Shown here in pieces: positions 49,353 to 57,968 of a stretch of DNA of 64,000 bases (within the stretch, counting starts at the first letter, position 1; the number at the start of each line of letters is the position of its first letter). This DNA is from Roseomonas gilardii subsp. gilardii (GTDB lineage Bacteria; Pseudomonadota; Alphaproteobacteria; Acetobacterales; Acetobacteraceae), in NCBI RefSeq assembly GCF_023078375.1, contig NZ_CP095554.1, positions 4,137,322-4,201,321 on the forward strand, in the 5' to 3' direction. The notes under the pieces are model-generated. The model was given only the letters and a program-made list of their open reading frames with translations, was not told the origin of the DNA and searched no databases. The position numbers and the translations under genes were made by a program.

Positions 49353-49664
49353 TCAGGGACGGCTCAGGGTCTTCACATTCGCGGCGACGCGGCGGCGGGC
49401 GGGCGCCATCGCGGCATTGGCGATCTGCCGCGCATCGGCGCCCTGCATCGCCTTGCGGCCGGCATCCATCCAGCCCTGGGTGAAGGCGCGCTGCTTCTCC
49501 AGCGCCATCTCCGTCAGGGCCGGGGCGGCCGTGGCGGGCTCCGCCCAGAGGCTGGCGGAGCGGAGGGTGAAGACCCATCCGGCCTGCCAGGCGAACAGGC
49601 TCCAGCGTGTCATCTCGGCGAAGGCCCCGATGGGGTCCACCATGTTGGGTGCGGTTTTCGGCAT
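49353..49664 (-). CDS. Small phasin-like hypothetical protein
   Basis: 103 aa. It has aromatic N-terminal helices (MTRWSLFAWQAGWVF) followed by an amphipathic Ala-rich helix (TEMALEKQRAFTQGWMDAGRKAMQG). Length and pattern resemble polyhydroxyalkanoate granule-associated phasins, but there is no diagnostic motif and no other PHA gene nearby. It lies 22 bp downstream of the peroxiredoxin gene on the same strand. Confidence 0.65.
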   Translation of the reverse strand: MPKTAPNMVDPIGAFAEMTRWSLFAWQAGWVFTLRSASLWAEPATAAPALTEMALEKQRAFTQGWMDAGRKAMQGADARQIANAAMAPARRRVAANVKTLSRP

Positions 49665-49686
49665 GGGGGCCTTCGTACAGGTTTGG

Positions 49687-50169
49687 CTACAACACCGCCA
49701 GAATCGTTTCGGCCTTGCTCGCCTCGAAGGCGCCCGGGGCCTCGATCCCCACATGCGCCACCTTGCCGTCGCGGGCGACCAGGGCGAAGCGCTGGCAGCG
49801 CACTCCCATGCCACGGGCACCGAGATCCATCTCCAGCCCCAGCGCGCGGGTGAAGGCGGCCGAACCATCGGCGAGCATGGCGATCTCATCTCCCAGGCCC
49901 TGGTCGCGGGCCCAGGCGGCCATGACGAAGGCATCGTTCACCGCCATGCAGGCGATGGCATCGACGCCCTTGGCCCGCAGGGCCTCCGCCTGCTCCTTGA
50001 AGCCGGGCAGATGGCGGGCGGAGCAGGTGGGGGTGAAGGCGCCGGGGACGCCGAACAGCACCACCGTCCGGCCGGCGAAGAAGTCCGCGGTGTCCTGCTC
50101 CTGCGGCCCCTCCGGGGTGGCACGCATGAGCTTGACCGAGGGGATCGTGTCGCCGGGCTGAATGGGCAT
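49687..50169 (-). CDS. Peroxiredoxin (Prx5/hybrid type, atypical 2-Cys or 1-Cys)
   Basis: 160 aa. Thioredoxin-fold peroxidase reducing hydrogen and alkyl peroxides. The peroxidatic Cys49 lies in FGVPGAFTPTCS, the signature of the Prx5 group; RCQRFALVARDG and the GIEAPGAFEAS ending match that group. Cys89 or Cys124 could act as resolving residues. Cytoplasmic. It shares a 201-bp divergent spacer with the YqgE gene. Confidence 0.93.
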   Translation of the reverse strand: MPIQPGDTIPSVKLMRATPEGPQEQDTADFFAGRTVVLFGVPGAFTPTCSARHLPGFKEQAEALRAKGVDAIACMAVNDAFVMAAWARDQGLGDEIAMLADGSAAFTRALGLEMDLGARGMGVRCQRFALVARDGKVAHVGIEAPGAFEASKAETILAVL

Positions 50170-50370
50170 GGCCTTCCTTTCTGCGGCGCAAGCCCCCGGG
50201 ATGGGGGCGGCGGGGCGCGTGCGCGGATGCGGCGCGAGCGGAGCCCTGCTGTCAAGCGCGGCCTACCTGCAAGGGCGCCGCCGGGGCGTCATGAAAACCA
50301 AGGCGGCAGGGGCGGCTTGTCGCCACAGGCCGCTTGCGGGCGGCGGGGGAGCCCGCCACATTCAGGGGTG

Positions 50371-51078
50371 ATGGCGAGGCACGCACGAGACGACGACACC
50401 CCGGATTTTCCCGAGGACGCTCCGGAAGGGAGGCCCGAGGGAGGCAAGGATTCACCCGGCCGCCGCCCGGGCCGGCGGCGGAGCCGGAAGGACCGCGAAC
50501 GGGCCATCAGCCTGCCCGACAGCACCTCCCTGGCGGGGCAGATCCTGATCGCCATGCCCAGCATGCAGGACCCGCGCTTCGCCCGCAGCGTGATCTGCCT
50601 CTGCGCCCATTCCTCGGACGGGGCGATGGGGATCGTGCTGAACAAGGCGATCGAGAACCTGTCCTTCGACGACCTGCTGAAGCAGCTCGACGTGGCGCCG
50701 GTGCCGCCGCAGCGCCGGATCGCGCTGCATGCCGGCGGGCCGGTGGAAGGCGGCCGCGGCTTCGTGCTCCACACGGCGGACTGGTCCAGCGAAGGCAGCC
50801 TGCAGGTCGATCCCGAACTGGTCCTGACGGCGAGCGTGGACATCCTCAAGGCCATCGCCGGCGGCGGCGGGCCGCGCCGGGGCCTGCTGGCCCTGGGCTA
50901 TGCCGGCTGGGGGCCGGGGCAGTTGGAGGAGGAGCTCCAGCAGAATGCCTGGCTCAACGTCTCCCCGGACGAGGCCCTGCTCTTCGAGGAGGAGGAGAAC
51001 GACGCCAAGTGGCGCCGGGCCCTGGCCAAGCTGAAGGTGGACCCCCTCCTCCTGGTGGGCATCGCCGGGCGGGCCTGA
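50371..51078 (+). CDS. YqgE/AlgH family protein (UPF0301)
   Basis: 235 aa. A charged N-terminal 50 residues (Asp/Glu then Arg/Lys-rich) precede the conserved domain: SLAGQILIAMPSMQDPRF, GAMGIVLNK, HAGGPVEGGRGFVLH and LGYAGWGPGQLEEEL. The molecular role of YqgE proteins is unsettled; AlgH affects alginate regulation in Pseudomonas. The start is the ATG after CAGGGGTG. The 45-residue basic N-terminus is longer than usual for the family. Confidence 0.9.
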   Translation: MARHARDDDTPDFPEDAPEGRPEGGKDSPGRRPGRRRSRKDRERAISLPDSTSLAGQILIAMPSMQDPRFARSVICLCAHSSDGAMGIVLNKAIENLSFDDLLKQLDVAPVPPQRRIALHAGGPVEGGRGFVLHTADWSSEGSLQVDPELVLTASVDILKAIAGGGGPRRGLLALGYAGWGPGQLEEELQQNAWLNVSPDEALLFEEEENDAKWRRALAKLKVDPLLLVGIAGRA

Positions 51079-51330
51079 CGGTCGGGCCATTCAGCCTCCC
51101 GCCACGCGCCCGCCGATGCCGAGGCGGCACGCCAGGACTCCCAGCGCCGCGCGCCCCGGCCCCTCCCCGGCGATCGACAGATGGACATGGGGGAGCCGCG
51201 CCAGGGCGCCCTTCCCAGATGGCCGCGAGCGGCGGCGGCATGGACCGGTCGCTATCCGCCGACGGCGATGACTGCTTCAGAATCGCCGGATTTCATGGAA
51301 GCAGGATTGATCGTTCGTCATCCATGCCTG

Positions 51331-51395
51331 CACCGGACAGCGGGTGCGACGCGACGCCCCGCAGGTCCGCCATCTCCCGCCGGCCGAGAAAACGA
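51331..51395 (+). ncRNA. Structured leader of nhaA, possible nhaA-I (Li+) riboswitch
   Basis: CGGAC...GTCCG encloses GCGGG...CCCGC around the loop TGCGACGCGACGC, followed by CCGCC and CCCGCCGG, ending 7 bp before ATG 51403. The compact nested stems and the downstream NhaA gene recall the nhaA-I RNA class reported to sense lithium in Alphaproteobacteria. I am recalling that consensus from memory, so the class call is tentative. The rest of 51079-51330 shows no gene. Confidence 0.4.
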
Positions 51396-51402
51396 GTCCC
51401 GT

Positions 51403-52611
51403 ATGACCCATCCCCCACGCCGCCCCGTCCTGTCTCTCCTGCGCGATTTCCTGAACCACAGCGCCTCGGGCGGCCTGGTCCTCATGGCCGCCGCCGCCCT
51501 GGCGCTGGTCGTGGCCAATACCGGCCTGGCACCCACCTATTTCCACGCGCTGCACGCCTCTGCCGGCGGGCTCAGCCTGCTGCACTGGATCAATGACGGG
51601 CTGATGGCGCTGTTCTTCCTGCTCGTCGGGCTGGAGATCAAGCGCGAGATGCTGGACGGGCAGCTCGCCACCTGGGGCCGGCGTGTCCTGCCCGGCATCG
51701 CCGCGCTGGGCGGCATGGCCATGCCGGCGCTGATCTACATCGCCATCGCGGGCGGGGACCCGGAGGCCGCGCGTGGCTGGGCCGTGCCCGCCGCCACCGA
51801 CATCGCCTTCGCCCTCGGGGTGATCTCCCTGCTGGGGCCGCGCGTGCCCGCCTCGCTGAAGATCTTCCTCGCCGCCCTCGCGATCCTCGACGACCTCGGC
51901 GCCGTGGTGATCATCGCCCTGTTCTACACGGACAGCCTCTCGCTCCTGGCACTCGGCGCCGATGGGGTGGTCCTGGTGCTGCTTTTCCTGCTCAACCGCG
52001 CCGGCACGCGGCAGCTCTGGCCCTATCTGCTGCTGGGCGCGCTGCTCTGGTTCTTCATGCTGCAATCGGGCGTGCATGCCACGCTGGCGGGCGTGCTCCT
52101 GGCCCTCTGCATCCCCCTCCGCCACCGCCCCGGCGGGGCCGACGACACGGCGCATTCGCCGCTGCACCGGCTGGAGCATGGGCTGACGCGCTGGGTGAAC
52201 TTCCTGATCCTGCCCATCTTCGGCTTCGCCAATGCCGGCGTCTCCTTCACCGGCATGAGCCCGGAGGCGCTTCTCGGCCCCGTCTCGCTGGGCGTCGGGC
52301 TGGGCCTCTTCCTCGGCAAGCAGATCGGCGTCTTCGGCGGCGCCTGGCTGGCCGTGAAGCTCGGCGTGGCGGAGCGCCCGGCCGGGGCAAGCTGGCCGCA
52401 GATCTACGGCACCGCCCTGCTCTGCGGCATCGGCTTCACCATGAGCCTCTTCATCGGCCTCCTCGCCTTCCCCACCCATCCGGAGATGCAGGATGCGGTG
52501 AAGATCGGCGTGCTCGGCGGCTCGGTGGCCTCCGCCCTCTGCGGCGCCGCCCTGCTCCGCGTGACCGGGCGGGCGCTGGATGCGCGGGGCGAGGCGGTCC
52601 GGGCGTCCTGA
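51403..52611 (+). CDS. nhaA: Na+/H+ antiporter NhaA
   Basis: 402 aa, about 12 membrane segments. Characteristic stretches: [30 protein letters not shown] with the transport aspartates followed by [13 protein letters not shown], and [11 protein letters not shown] near the C-terminus. Exports sodium or lithium in exchange for protons. Start ATG 51403 gives the usual N-terminus ([13 protein letters not shown]). The leader is structured (51331-51395). Confidence 0.96.
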   Translation: MTHPPRRPVLSLLRDFLNHSASGGLVLMAAAALALVVANTGLAPTYFHALHASAGGLSLLHWINDGLMALFFLLVGLEIKREMLDGQLATWGRRVLPGIAALGGMAMPALIYIAIAGGDPEAARGWAVPAATDIAFALGVISLLGPRVPASLKIFLAALAILDDLGAVVIIALFYTDSLSLLALGADGVVLVLLFLLNRAGTRQLWPYLLLGALLWFFMLQSGVHATLAGVLLALCIPLRHRPGGADDTAHSPLHRLEHGLTRWVNFLILPIFGFANAGVSFTGMSPEALLGPVSLGVGLGLFLGKQIGVFGGAWLAVKLGVAERPAGASWPQIYGTALLCGIGFTMSLFIGLLAFPTHPEMQDAVKIGVLGGSVASALCGAALLRVTGRALDARGEAVRAS

Positions 52612-52881
52612 GGCGCGGTGGCTCCCGTGGCCCGGGGGGGTCCTGGCGGATGGAGGATATCGGGGGGAGGCGGAAGCTTTCCCCGGGCCACGCGTCCCGC
52701 CGCCGCACGGATCGCGGAGCGCGCCCCCTAAACACCCCTTGCGTCCCGAACCTCGCCCGGGCTATAGGAATAAAGTCAACACCTATCATGCGTTCCGTTG
52801 CGGCGTCACCGGTTCCGGGGCAGGAATTCGAGCTTTGCCCGTTCGCTACACCAAGCGAGGCCCCGTATCCATCCGGACGGA

Positions 52882-52921
52882 TAAAGGACTAAAAGCCTAA
52901 ATCCCTAAAGCGCCAAAGCCT
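52882..52921. repeat. Five degenerate 8-bp tandem units
   Basis: TAAAGGAC, TAAAAGCC, TAAATCCC, TAAAGCGC and CAAAGCCT follow one another without gaps. The (T/C)AAA start recurs every 8 bp in an otherwise GC-rich spacer (52612-53141) that has no supportable gene. Confidence 0.55.
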
Positions 52922-53010
52922 GCAACAGCCCGCCTTAAAGACCCGAAGGCGGGCGGCGCCGGCCCGGGCCGCAGCGCCTCCGAGGGTCCATGCATTCCGC
53001 CGTCTGCGGG

Positions 53011-53127
53011 GTGGGATCAGCCCACAGGCTGACGGCCACCATGGGAACCAACGAAAGCCCGGGGTCCGGGGACCGGCTTCGGTCCCCGGCGGAGAGGTGT
53101 GGGAGAGGCGGCGCCTCTCCCACGGAC
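53011..53127. repeat. Dispersed intergenic repeat family 2, copy 2
   Basis: Shares with 30737-30866 the blocks GATCAGCC, ACGAAAGCCCGGGGTCCGGGG, CCGGCTTCGGTCCC and GTGGGAGAGGCG...CCTCTCCCAC. It contains two hairpins (GGGGACCG/CGGTCCCC and an 11-bp GTGGGAGAGGC/GCCTCTCCCAC stem). It sits between convergent nhaA and the second solute-binding protein. Confidence 0.7.
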
Positions 53128-53141
53128 AGAGCACCACCGGA

Positions 53142-54740
53142 TCAGGCGCGGCGCAGGTTCCACAGATACGGGTTCGGCCCCTGCAACACACCGGAAAGAT
53201 CGGCGCGGAAGCCGGTCTGCAACACGAAGATGCCGGTGGGCGCGAAGGGCACGCTGTTCCAGCTCGCCTCCTGCACGCGGCGGAGGGCCAGGGACTGCGC
53301 CTCCGCATCCGGCGCGTAGAGCCAGCGGTCGATCGCCTCCTCCGTCGCCGGGTCCTCGGGCCAGCCGAACCAGGCCTTCTCCCCATTGCCGCGGATGGCG
53401 TAGTTCACCGCCGGGTTGGCGATGGAGCCGGAGGGCGCGTTGGTGGGCAGGATGCTCCAGCCGCCCTCGCCCGGCCTCGCCTTGCTGGTGCGGCGGGTGA
53501 GCACGCTGGCCCAGTCCGTCTCCACCAGGTCCACGTCGAAGCCGAGCTGGCGCATGAGCTGCGCGGTGAGCCGCCCCTGCGGCGCGATGGCGGCGAAGTC
53601 GGAGGCGTTGATGATCACCACCTTCGCCCCTTCCACCCCGGCGGCGCGGATGACCTTCCGGGCCGAATCCAGGTCCGGCGCCACCGGCGTGTGGCTCTCC
53701 ACCCCCGGCAGGGTACAGGGAAGCATGGCGTGGCATTCCGCCCAGTCCCCGGGCGCGGCGACGGAGGCCATGAAATCCGGCTGCACCACGAGGTCGCGCA
53801 CGGCGCGGCGCACCTCCACCTTGTTGAAGGGCGGGTGAAGCTGGTTGAAGCGCATGATCCCGAGGAAGCCCATCGGATCGTAGACCTGGAAGGCCAGCTT
53901 CGGGTCCTGCCTCAGGGACGGGATCAGGTCCGGCAGCGGGTATTCCACCCAGTCCACCTCCCCGGTCCGCAGCGCCGCCGCGGCGGTCGCGCCATCGGGG
54001 ATGATATGCCATTCGAGCCGGTCGAAATGCACCAGCTTGCCGCCCGAGGCGCCGTCGGCGGGCTCGGCGCGAGGCACATACTGCTCGTTGCGGGCATAGG
54101 CGACACGGCTGCCGCTGTTGAACTCGTCCGGCAGGAAGCGCCAGGGGCCGGAGCCGATGATCTCGGTGATCGGCTTGTCGCCGGGTGTTTTCGCGATGCG
54201 CTCCGGCATGATGAAGGGCACCACCGAAGCCGGCTTGGCCAGGGCATAGAGCAGCGCCGGGAAAGGCCGGTGCAGGCGGATCGACAGGGTGCGGTCGTCC
54301 GGCGCCGTCCATTCCGCCACGCTCTGGCGCAGGATCTGCCCGAACTGGTCGCGCGAGGCCCAGCGCTCCAGCGAGGCCAGGCAGTCGCGCGCCCGCACCG
54401 GCTCCCCGTCATGGAAGCGCAGCCCCTCGCGCAGCCGGATGGTCCAGCGCCTGCCGTCGTCGCTGGTCTCGTGGCCTTCCGCCATCTGCGGATGCGGCTG
54501 CAGCTTCGTATCCGTGGCGTAGAGCGTGTCGAAGACGCAGAAGCCATGCGTGGTGCTGATCGTGGCGCTGAGGAAGATGGGGTCCAGCACCGTCAGCGCC
54601 GCCTGCGGCACGAAGCGCAGGGTGCGGGCCCGGGTGGCGCCACCCTGCCCCGCCTCCTGGGCCAGGGCCGGGCGGGCGAATGCGGCATGGGCCAGGGCGG
54701 GCGCGGCCAGCCCGGCCTTCAGCAGGTCACGTCTTTGCAT
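53142..54740 (-). CDS. ABC substrate-binding protein, family 5, under TPP riboswitch control
   Basis: 532 aa. Tat/Sec-type signal QRRDLLKAGLAAP ending near ALAQ, then a family-5 binding fold: LREGLRFHDGEPVRARDCL, GSGPWRFLPDE, MRFNQLHPPFNKVEVRRAV. Close paralogue of the protein at 43159. No permease or ATPase gene adjoins it. A TPP riboswitch lies in its 5' leader, so the ligand is probably thiamine, a thiamine precursor or breakdown product rather than a peptide. That substrate is inferred solely from the riboswitch. Confidence 0.9.
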   Translation of the reverse strand: MQRRDLLKAGLAAPALAHAAFARPALAQEAGQGGATRARTLRFVPQAALTVLDPIFLSATISTTHGFCVFDTLYATDTKLQPHPQMAEGHETSDDGRRWTIRLREGLRFHDGEPVRARDCLASLERWASRDQFGQILRQSVAEWTAPDDRTLSIRLHRPFPALLYALAKPASVVPFIMPERIAKTPGDKPITEIIGSGPWRFLPDEFNSGSRVAYARNEQYVPRAEPADGASGGKLVHFDRLEWHIIPDGATAAAALRTGEVDWVEYPLPDLIPSLRQDPKLAFQVYDPMGFLGIMRFNQLHPPFNKVEVRRAVRDLVVQPDFMASVAAPGDWAECHAMLPCTLPGVESHTPVAPDLDSARKVIRAAGVEGAKVVIINASDFAAIAPQGRLTAQLMRQLGFDVDLVETDWASVLTRRTSKARPGEGGWSILPTNAPSGSIANPAVNYAIRGNGEKAWFGWPEDPATEEAIDRWLYAPDAEAQSLALRRVQEASWNSVPFAPTGIFVLQTGFRADLSGVLQGPNPYLWNLRRA

Positions 54741-54797
54741 GGGGTGTTTCCTCTCTCACAGGTCCCAGGATGGGAGGAGAGGTGCAGGGCCACGCCG

Positions 54798-54818
54798 CCC
54801 GCCGGGATTCCCGGCGGG
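54798..54818 (-). promoter_or_regulatory. Hairpin between TPP aptamer and start codon (expression platform)
   Basis: Near-perfect 21-nt palindrome (10-bp arms around one A/T) 44 nt after the aptamer and 57 nt before the ATG. Probably the terminator or anti-terminator partner of the riboswitch; no T-run is visible. Confidence 0.5.
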
Positions 54819-54861
54819 GCAGGACTTTCCGGAACGGATCGCCCTTCCGTGGCATGCGGTG

Positions 54862-54954
54862 CACCGATCCCTTCGCCGGTCCTAACCGGGGCAGGTTCCA
54901 GGGGTCGCGGGCCAGATGCCCGCCTCTCAGCCCGGTATGGGCTCCCCCCGATGT
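54862..54954 (-). ncRNA. TPP (thiamine pyrophosphate) riboswitch
   Basis: Read on the minus strand from 54954. P1 CAUCG pairs with CGGUG at the end; the conserved GGGCUGAGAGG, GACCCCUGGAACCUG and CCGGUUAGGACCGG-CGAAGGGAUCGG follow in the canonical thi-box order. The element lies 121 nt upstream of the solute-binding protein ATG on the same strand. TPP binding normally lowers expression of the downstream gene. Confidence 0.93.
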
Positions 54955-55109
54955 CTGCCCCAGCTATGAGCCAGGGCCGGAACGGCGGCAAGACACCTCC
55001 CCAGGAGGGGAGGGGTGGGACAATCCTTCGCGCCGCCCCCTGGAACTGCCATGGCAGTGGCGCCTATGCTGGCGGCAAAGTCTGACTTCCAACGAGGAAA
55101 CCCGACGCC

Positions 55110-56642
55110 ATGGATGCCGTGACCCAGCCGCCCGTGATCCGCCTGCATCCCGAGGACGGCGTGGTGATCGCGCGCATGGTCCTGCCCCCCGGCACCACCG
55201 TCGCCCCCGGGGTGCGGACGGAGAAGCGCATCCCCGCCGGCCACAAGATCGCCATCCGCCCGCATGCGAAGGGCGAGGCGGTGCGCCGCTACGGCCAGGT
55301 GATCGGCTTCGCCACGCGCGACATCGCCCCCGGCGAATGGGTGCATGTGGAGGAGATCGCGATGGGTGACTTCTCGCGCGACTATGCCTTCGGCGCCGAC
55401 CTGAAGCCGACCGAATACGTGCCGGAGCCCGCGACCTTCCTCGGCATCCGGCGGAAGGACGGGCGGGTGGCCACGCGCAACTATGTGGGCATCGTCACCA
55501 GCGTGAACTGCTCCGCCCATGTCGCGGAGCTGATCGCGCTGGCCTTCCGCCGCAACCCGATCACCGGGGAGGACCCGCTGGCCGCCTGGCCGAATGTGGA
55601 TGGCGTGGTGGCGCTGACCCACAAGACCGGCTGCGGCATGGCGCAGGGCGAGCCGCTGTCGCTGCTGCGGCGGACCATCGGCGGCTATGCGCGGCACCCG
55701 AACTTCTCGCATGTCGTGGCCATCGGCCTGGGCTGCGAGGTGAACCAGATCGGCGGGATGCTGCAGGAGCAGCGCCTCGCCGACCGGCTGCGCAGCATGG
55801 ACATCCAGGAGATGGGTGGCGCCCGCAAGACGGTGGAGGCCGGCATCGCCTTCGTCCGCGGCGTGCTGGGCGAGGCCAATGCCGTGACGCGCGAGCCGGT
55901 GCCGGCGAGCGAGCTCTGCGTCGCCCTGCAATGCGGCGGCTCCGACGGCTATTCCGGTATTTCCGCCAACCCGGCCCTGGGCGTGGCGAGCGACCTGATC
56001 GTGCGCCATGGCGGCACGGTGATCCTGAGCGAGACCACCGAGACCTATGGCGCCGAGCACCTGCTGACCCGCCGCGCGGTGAGCCCGGAGGTCGGGCAGA
56101 AGCTGGTGGACCTGATGCACTGGTGGGAGGACTACACCGCCAAGGAGGGAGCGGAGATCAATGCCAACCCCTCCCCCGGCAACAAGGCCGGGGGGCTCAC
56201 CACCATCCTGGAGAAGAGCCTCGGCGCCATGGCCAAGGCGGGACACACGAATCTCGTGGAGGTCTACCGCTATGCCGAGCCGGTGACCGCCAAGGGCTTC
56301 GTCTTCATGGACACGCCGGGCTACGACCCGGTGGCGGCGACGGGGCAGGTGGCCGGCGGCGCCAACCTCGTTTGCTTCACCACCGGCCGCGGCAGCGTCT
56401 TCGGCGCCAAGCCGGCGCCAAGCCTGAAGCTCGCCACCAATTCCGCGATGTATGAGCGGATGCGGGACGACATGGACATCAACTGCGGCCCCATCCTGAC
56501 CGGCGAGGAGACGGTGGAGCAGTGCGGCGAGCGGATCTTCCGCCAGATCCTGCGCGTGGCCAGCGGCGAGCGGACCAAGAGCGAGGAATTCGACTTCGGC
56601 GCGGCGGAATTCGCGCCCTGGCAGATCGGCGCGACGGTCTGA
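55110..56642 (+). CDS. UxaA-family sugar-acid dehydratase (altronate/galactarate dehydratase-like)
   Basis: 510 aa. A small N-terminal SAF-like domain (about 10-95) with HPEDGVVIA and GHKIAIRP is followed by the UxaA catalytic region: GRVATRNYVGIVTSVNCSAH, THKTGCGM, GLGCEVNQ, LQCGGSDGYSGISANPALG, SPGNKAGGLTTI. The conserved cysteines are those expected for iron binding. It dehydrates an aldonate or aldarate; which one is not readable from sequence. Ribosome site CGAGGAAA precedes the ATG. Confidence 0.9.
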   Translation: MDAVTQPPVIRLHPEDGVVIARMVLPPGTTVAPGVRTEKRIPAGHKIAIRPHAKGEAVRRYGQVIGFATRDIAPGEWVHVEEIAMGDFSRDYAFGADLKPTEYVPEPATFLGIRRKDGRVATRNYVGIVTSVNCSAHVAELIALAFRRNPITGEDPLAAWPNVDGVVALTHKTGCGMAQGEPLSLLRRTIGGYARHPNFSHVVAIGLGCEVNQIGGMLQEQRLADRLRSMDIQEMGGARKTVEAGIAFVRGVLGEANAVTREPVPASELCVALQCGGSDGYSGISANPALGVASDLIVRHGGTVILSETTETYGAEHLLTRRAVSPEVGQKLVDLMHWWEDYTAKEGAEINANPSPGNKAGGLTTILEKSLGAMAKAGHTNLVEVYRYAEPVTAKGFVFMDTPGYDPVAATGQVAGGANLVCFTTGRGSVFGAKPAPSLKLATNSAMYERMRDDMDINCGPILTGEETVEQCGERIFRQILRVASGERTKSEEFDFGAAEFAPWQIGATV

Positions 56643-56684
56643 GGCCGCGCCGGCCGGCGGAGGGCCGGTGCAGCCATAAGGAAA

Positions 56685-56709
56685 GGCGGGGGTGTTTCCG
56701 CCCCCCGCC
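56685..56709. terminator. Hairpin between convergent uxaA-type and small exported protein genes
   Basis: 8-bp stem GGCGGGGG/CCCCCGCC around a 9-nt loop in the 98-bp gap. Confidence 0.5.
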
Positions 56710-56740
56710 CTCCGGCTGCCGGTCCTGCCCCTGCCCGCGC

Positions 56741-57100
56741 TCAGCGGGCCGGGTTGGCCGCGTTGAACTTGTCGATCAGCGTCGAGGCCGCGGCCACGCA
56801 AGCCTGGGTCGACTCGTTCTCGGCGCAGCGGATGCGCATCTCGGTGCCGTTGCGCTCGATCATAAAGGACGCGGCGCGCGAGGGCGGCGGGCCCATCGGC
56901 CGCATCATCGGCGGGCCGCCGCGCCAGCCATGGCGGCCGGGACCACCCTCAGGGCCACCGGGCCCGCCAGGACCGCCGGGGCCCTGGGGCCGCTCGGCCT
57001 GCGGGCCACCCGGAGGCGGAGGCGGCGGGGTCTGGGCGATGGCCATGCCCGCCGCACCGAAAAGGGCCAGACCGGCGCCGAGAAGCAGGATCTTCTTCAT
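56741..57100 (-). CDS. Small exported Gly/Pro-rich protein
   Basis: 119 aa. Clear signal peptide (KKILLLGAGLALFGAAGMAIAQ), then about 55 residues of Pro/Gly repeats (PPPPPPGG, GPGGPGGPGG), and a C-terminal 40 residues with two cysteines (IRCAENESTQACVAAAS) that could form a disulfide. Unknown function. Divergent from the SH3-domain protein, which has a similar Pro/Gly-rich character. Confidence 0.75.
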   Translation of the reverse strand: MKKILLLGAGLALFGAAGMAIAQTPPPPPPGGPQAERPQGPGGPGGPGGPEGGPGRHGWRGGPPMMRPMGPPPSRAASFMIERNGTEMRIRCAENESTQACVAAASTLIDKFNAANPAR

Positions 57101-57182
57101 GGGAACTCCTTACCGTGTTCCTACGGCAGGCCAGCGATTCCCGGCCCATCCGTGAAATCCGAAATAACCATCCCCACCTCTT

Positions 57183-57206
57183 CTGTCGCGCCCAAAGTTG
57201 CGACAG
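57183..57206. promoter_or_regulatory. Inverted repeat in the divergent spacer 57101-57394
   Basis: CTGTCGC - 10 nt - GCGACAG, in an AT-richer 294-bp region between the two small exported-protein genes. Candidate shared operator. Nothing else recognisable lies in the spacer. Confidence 0.4.
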
Positions 57207-57394
57207 ATTGTTTCTGTTCCGTACTACGTAAACCCCCCGGATTTCCCACGCGGCGTTTTAAAGAAATCCACGCCTTGTTTTCGCCACGCCATGGCGTTTG
57301 CTTCGGGCTGACATGAAAGCATGGTCATGCCCAGGACTGAAGCGAAAGCATGCCCATCCGCGTTCATGCCATCACTTCAAGGGAGCAGCATGCG

Positions 57395-57946
57395 GTGAAA
57401 CACCGGATCATGGCCCACAGGATGGTGCTGGGTCTCGGATTGGGGCTGGGGCTGGCACTGGGCGTCGCGGCCCCCGCCCTGGCGGCACCTGGCTACGCCA
57501 CCGGCAATGTCAACCTGCGCGCGGGTCCCGGCCCCTCCTATCCCCGCGTCGCCATGATCGCCGCCGGCGCGCCGGTGGAGATCTTTGGCTGCCTCGACGG
57601 CTACAACTGGTGCGATGTCGGCGTCGGCGGGGCACGGGGCTGGGTTGCCGGTAGCTACCTGCAATACGCCTATCAGGGGCAGCGGGTGCTGGTCCCGGAA
57701 TACGGGCCGCGCATCGGCGTGCCGATCATCGGCTTCGATTTCGGCGACTACTGGGGTCGCTACTACCGGGGCCGGCCCTGGTACAGCGTGCATGACCGCT
57801 GGGGCGGCCCGCCTCCGCCGCCGCACCGTCCCGGCCCGCCCCCCGGCTGGCACGGCCGCCCGCCGGGCCCGGGCTGGGGACCGCCCGGCCGCCCGCCAGG
57901 GCCGGAAGGAGAGCACCGTGGCCCCGGCGGGCCTCCGCCCTTCTGA
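57395..57946 (+). CDS. Exported bacterial SH3-domain protein
   Basis: 183 aa. A signal peptide (VLGLGLGLGLALGVAAPALA) is followed by a bacterial SH3 domain (about 30-90): VNLRAGPGPSYPRVAMI, GYNWCDVGV and RGWVAGSYLQY. The rest is Tyr/Trp/Arg then Pro/Gly-rich and disordered. SH3b domains often bind cell wall. I chose GTG 57395 because AAGGGAG lies about 10 nt upstream; ATG 57410 would also give a good signal peptide. Confidence 0.82.
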   Translation: MKHRIMAHRMVLGLGLGLGLALGVAAPALAAPGYATGNVNLRAGPGPSYPRVAMIAAGAPVEIFGCLDGYNWCDVGVGGARGWVAGSYLQYAYQGQRVLVPEYGPRIGVPIIGFDFGDYWGRYYRGRPWYSVHDRWGGPPPPPHRPGPPPGWHGRPPGPGWGPPGRPPGPEGEHRGPGGPPPF

Positions 57947-57968
57947 CGCCTGCTGGCGGGTTCTCCGG

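Noticed and set aside
52800-52870. A stretch ending ...GTTCGCTACACCA that briefly looked like a tRNA 3' end.
   Set aside because: No acceptor stem, anticodon arm or T-arm pairing could be built on either strand.
52580-52900. A 106-codon plus-strand ORF after nhaA.
   Set aside because: It starts inside nhaA, is Arg/Pro-rich, and crosses repeat-like DNA; nothing supports translation.
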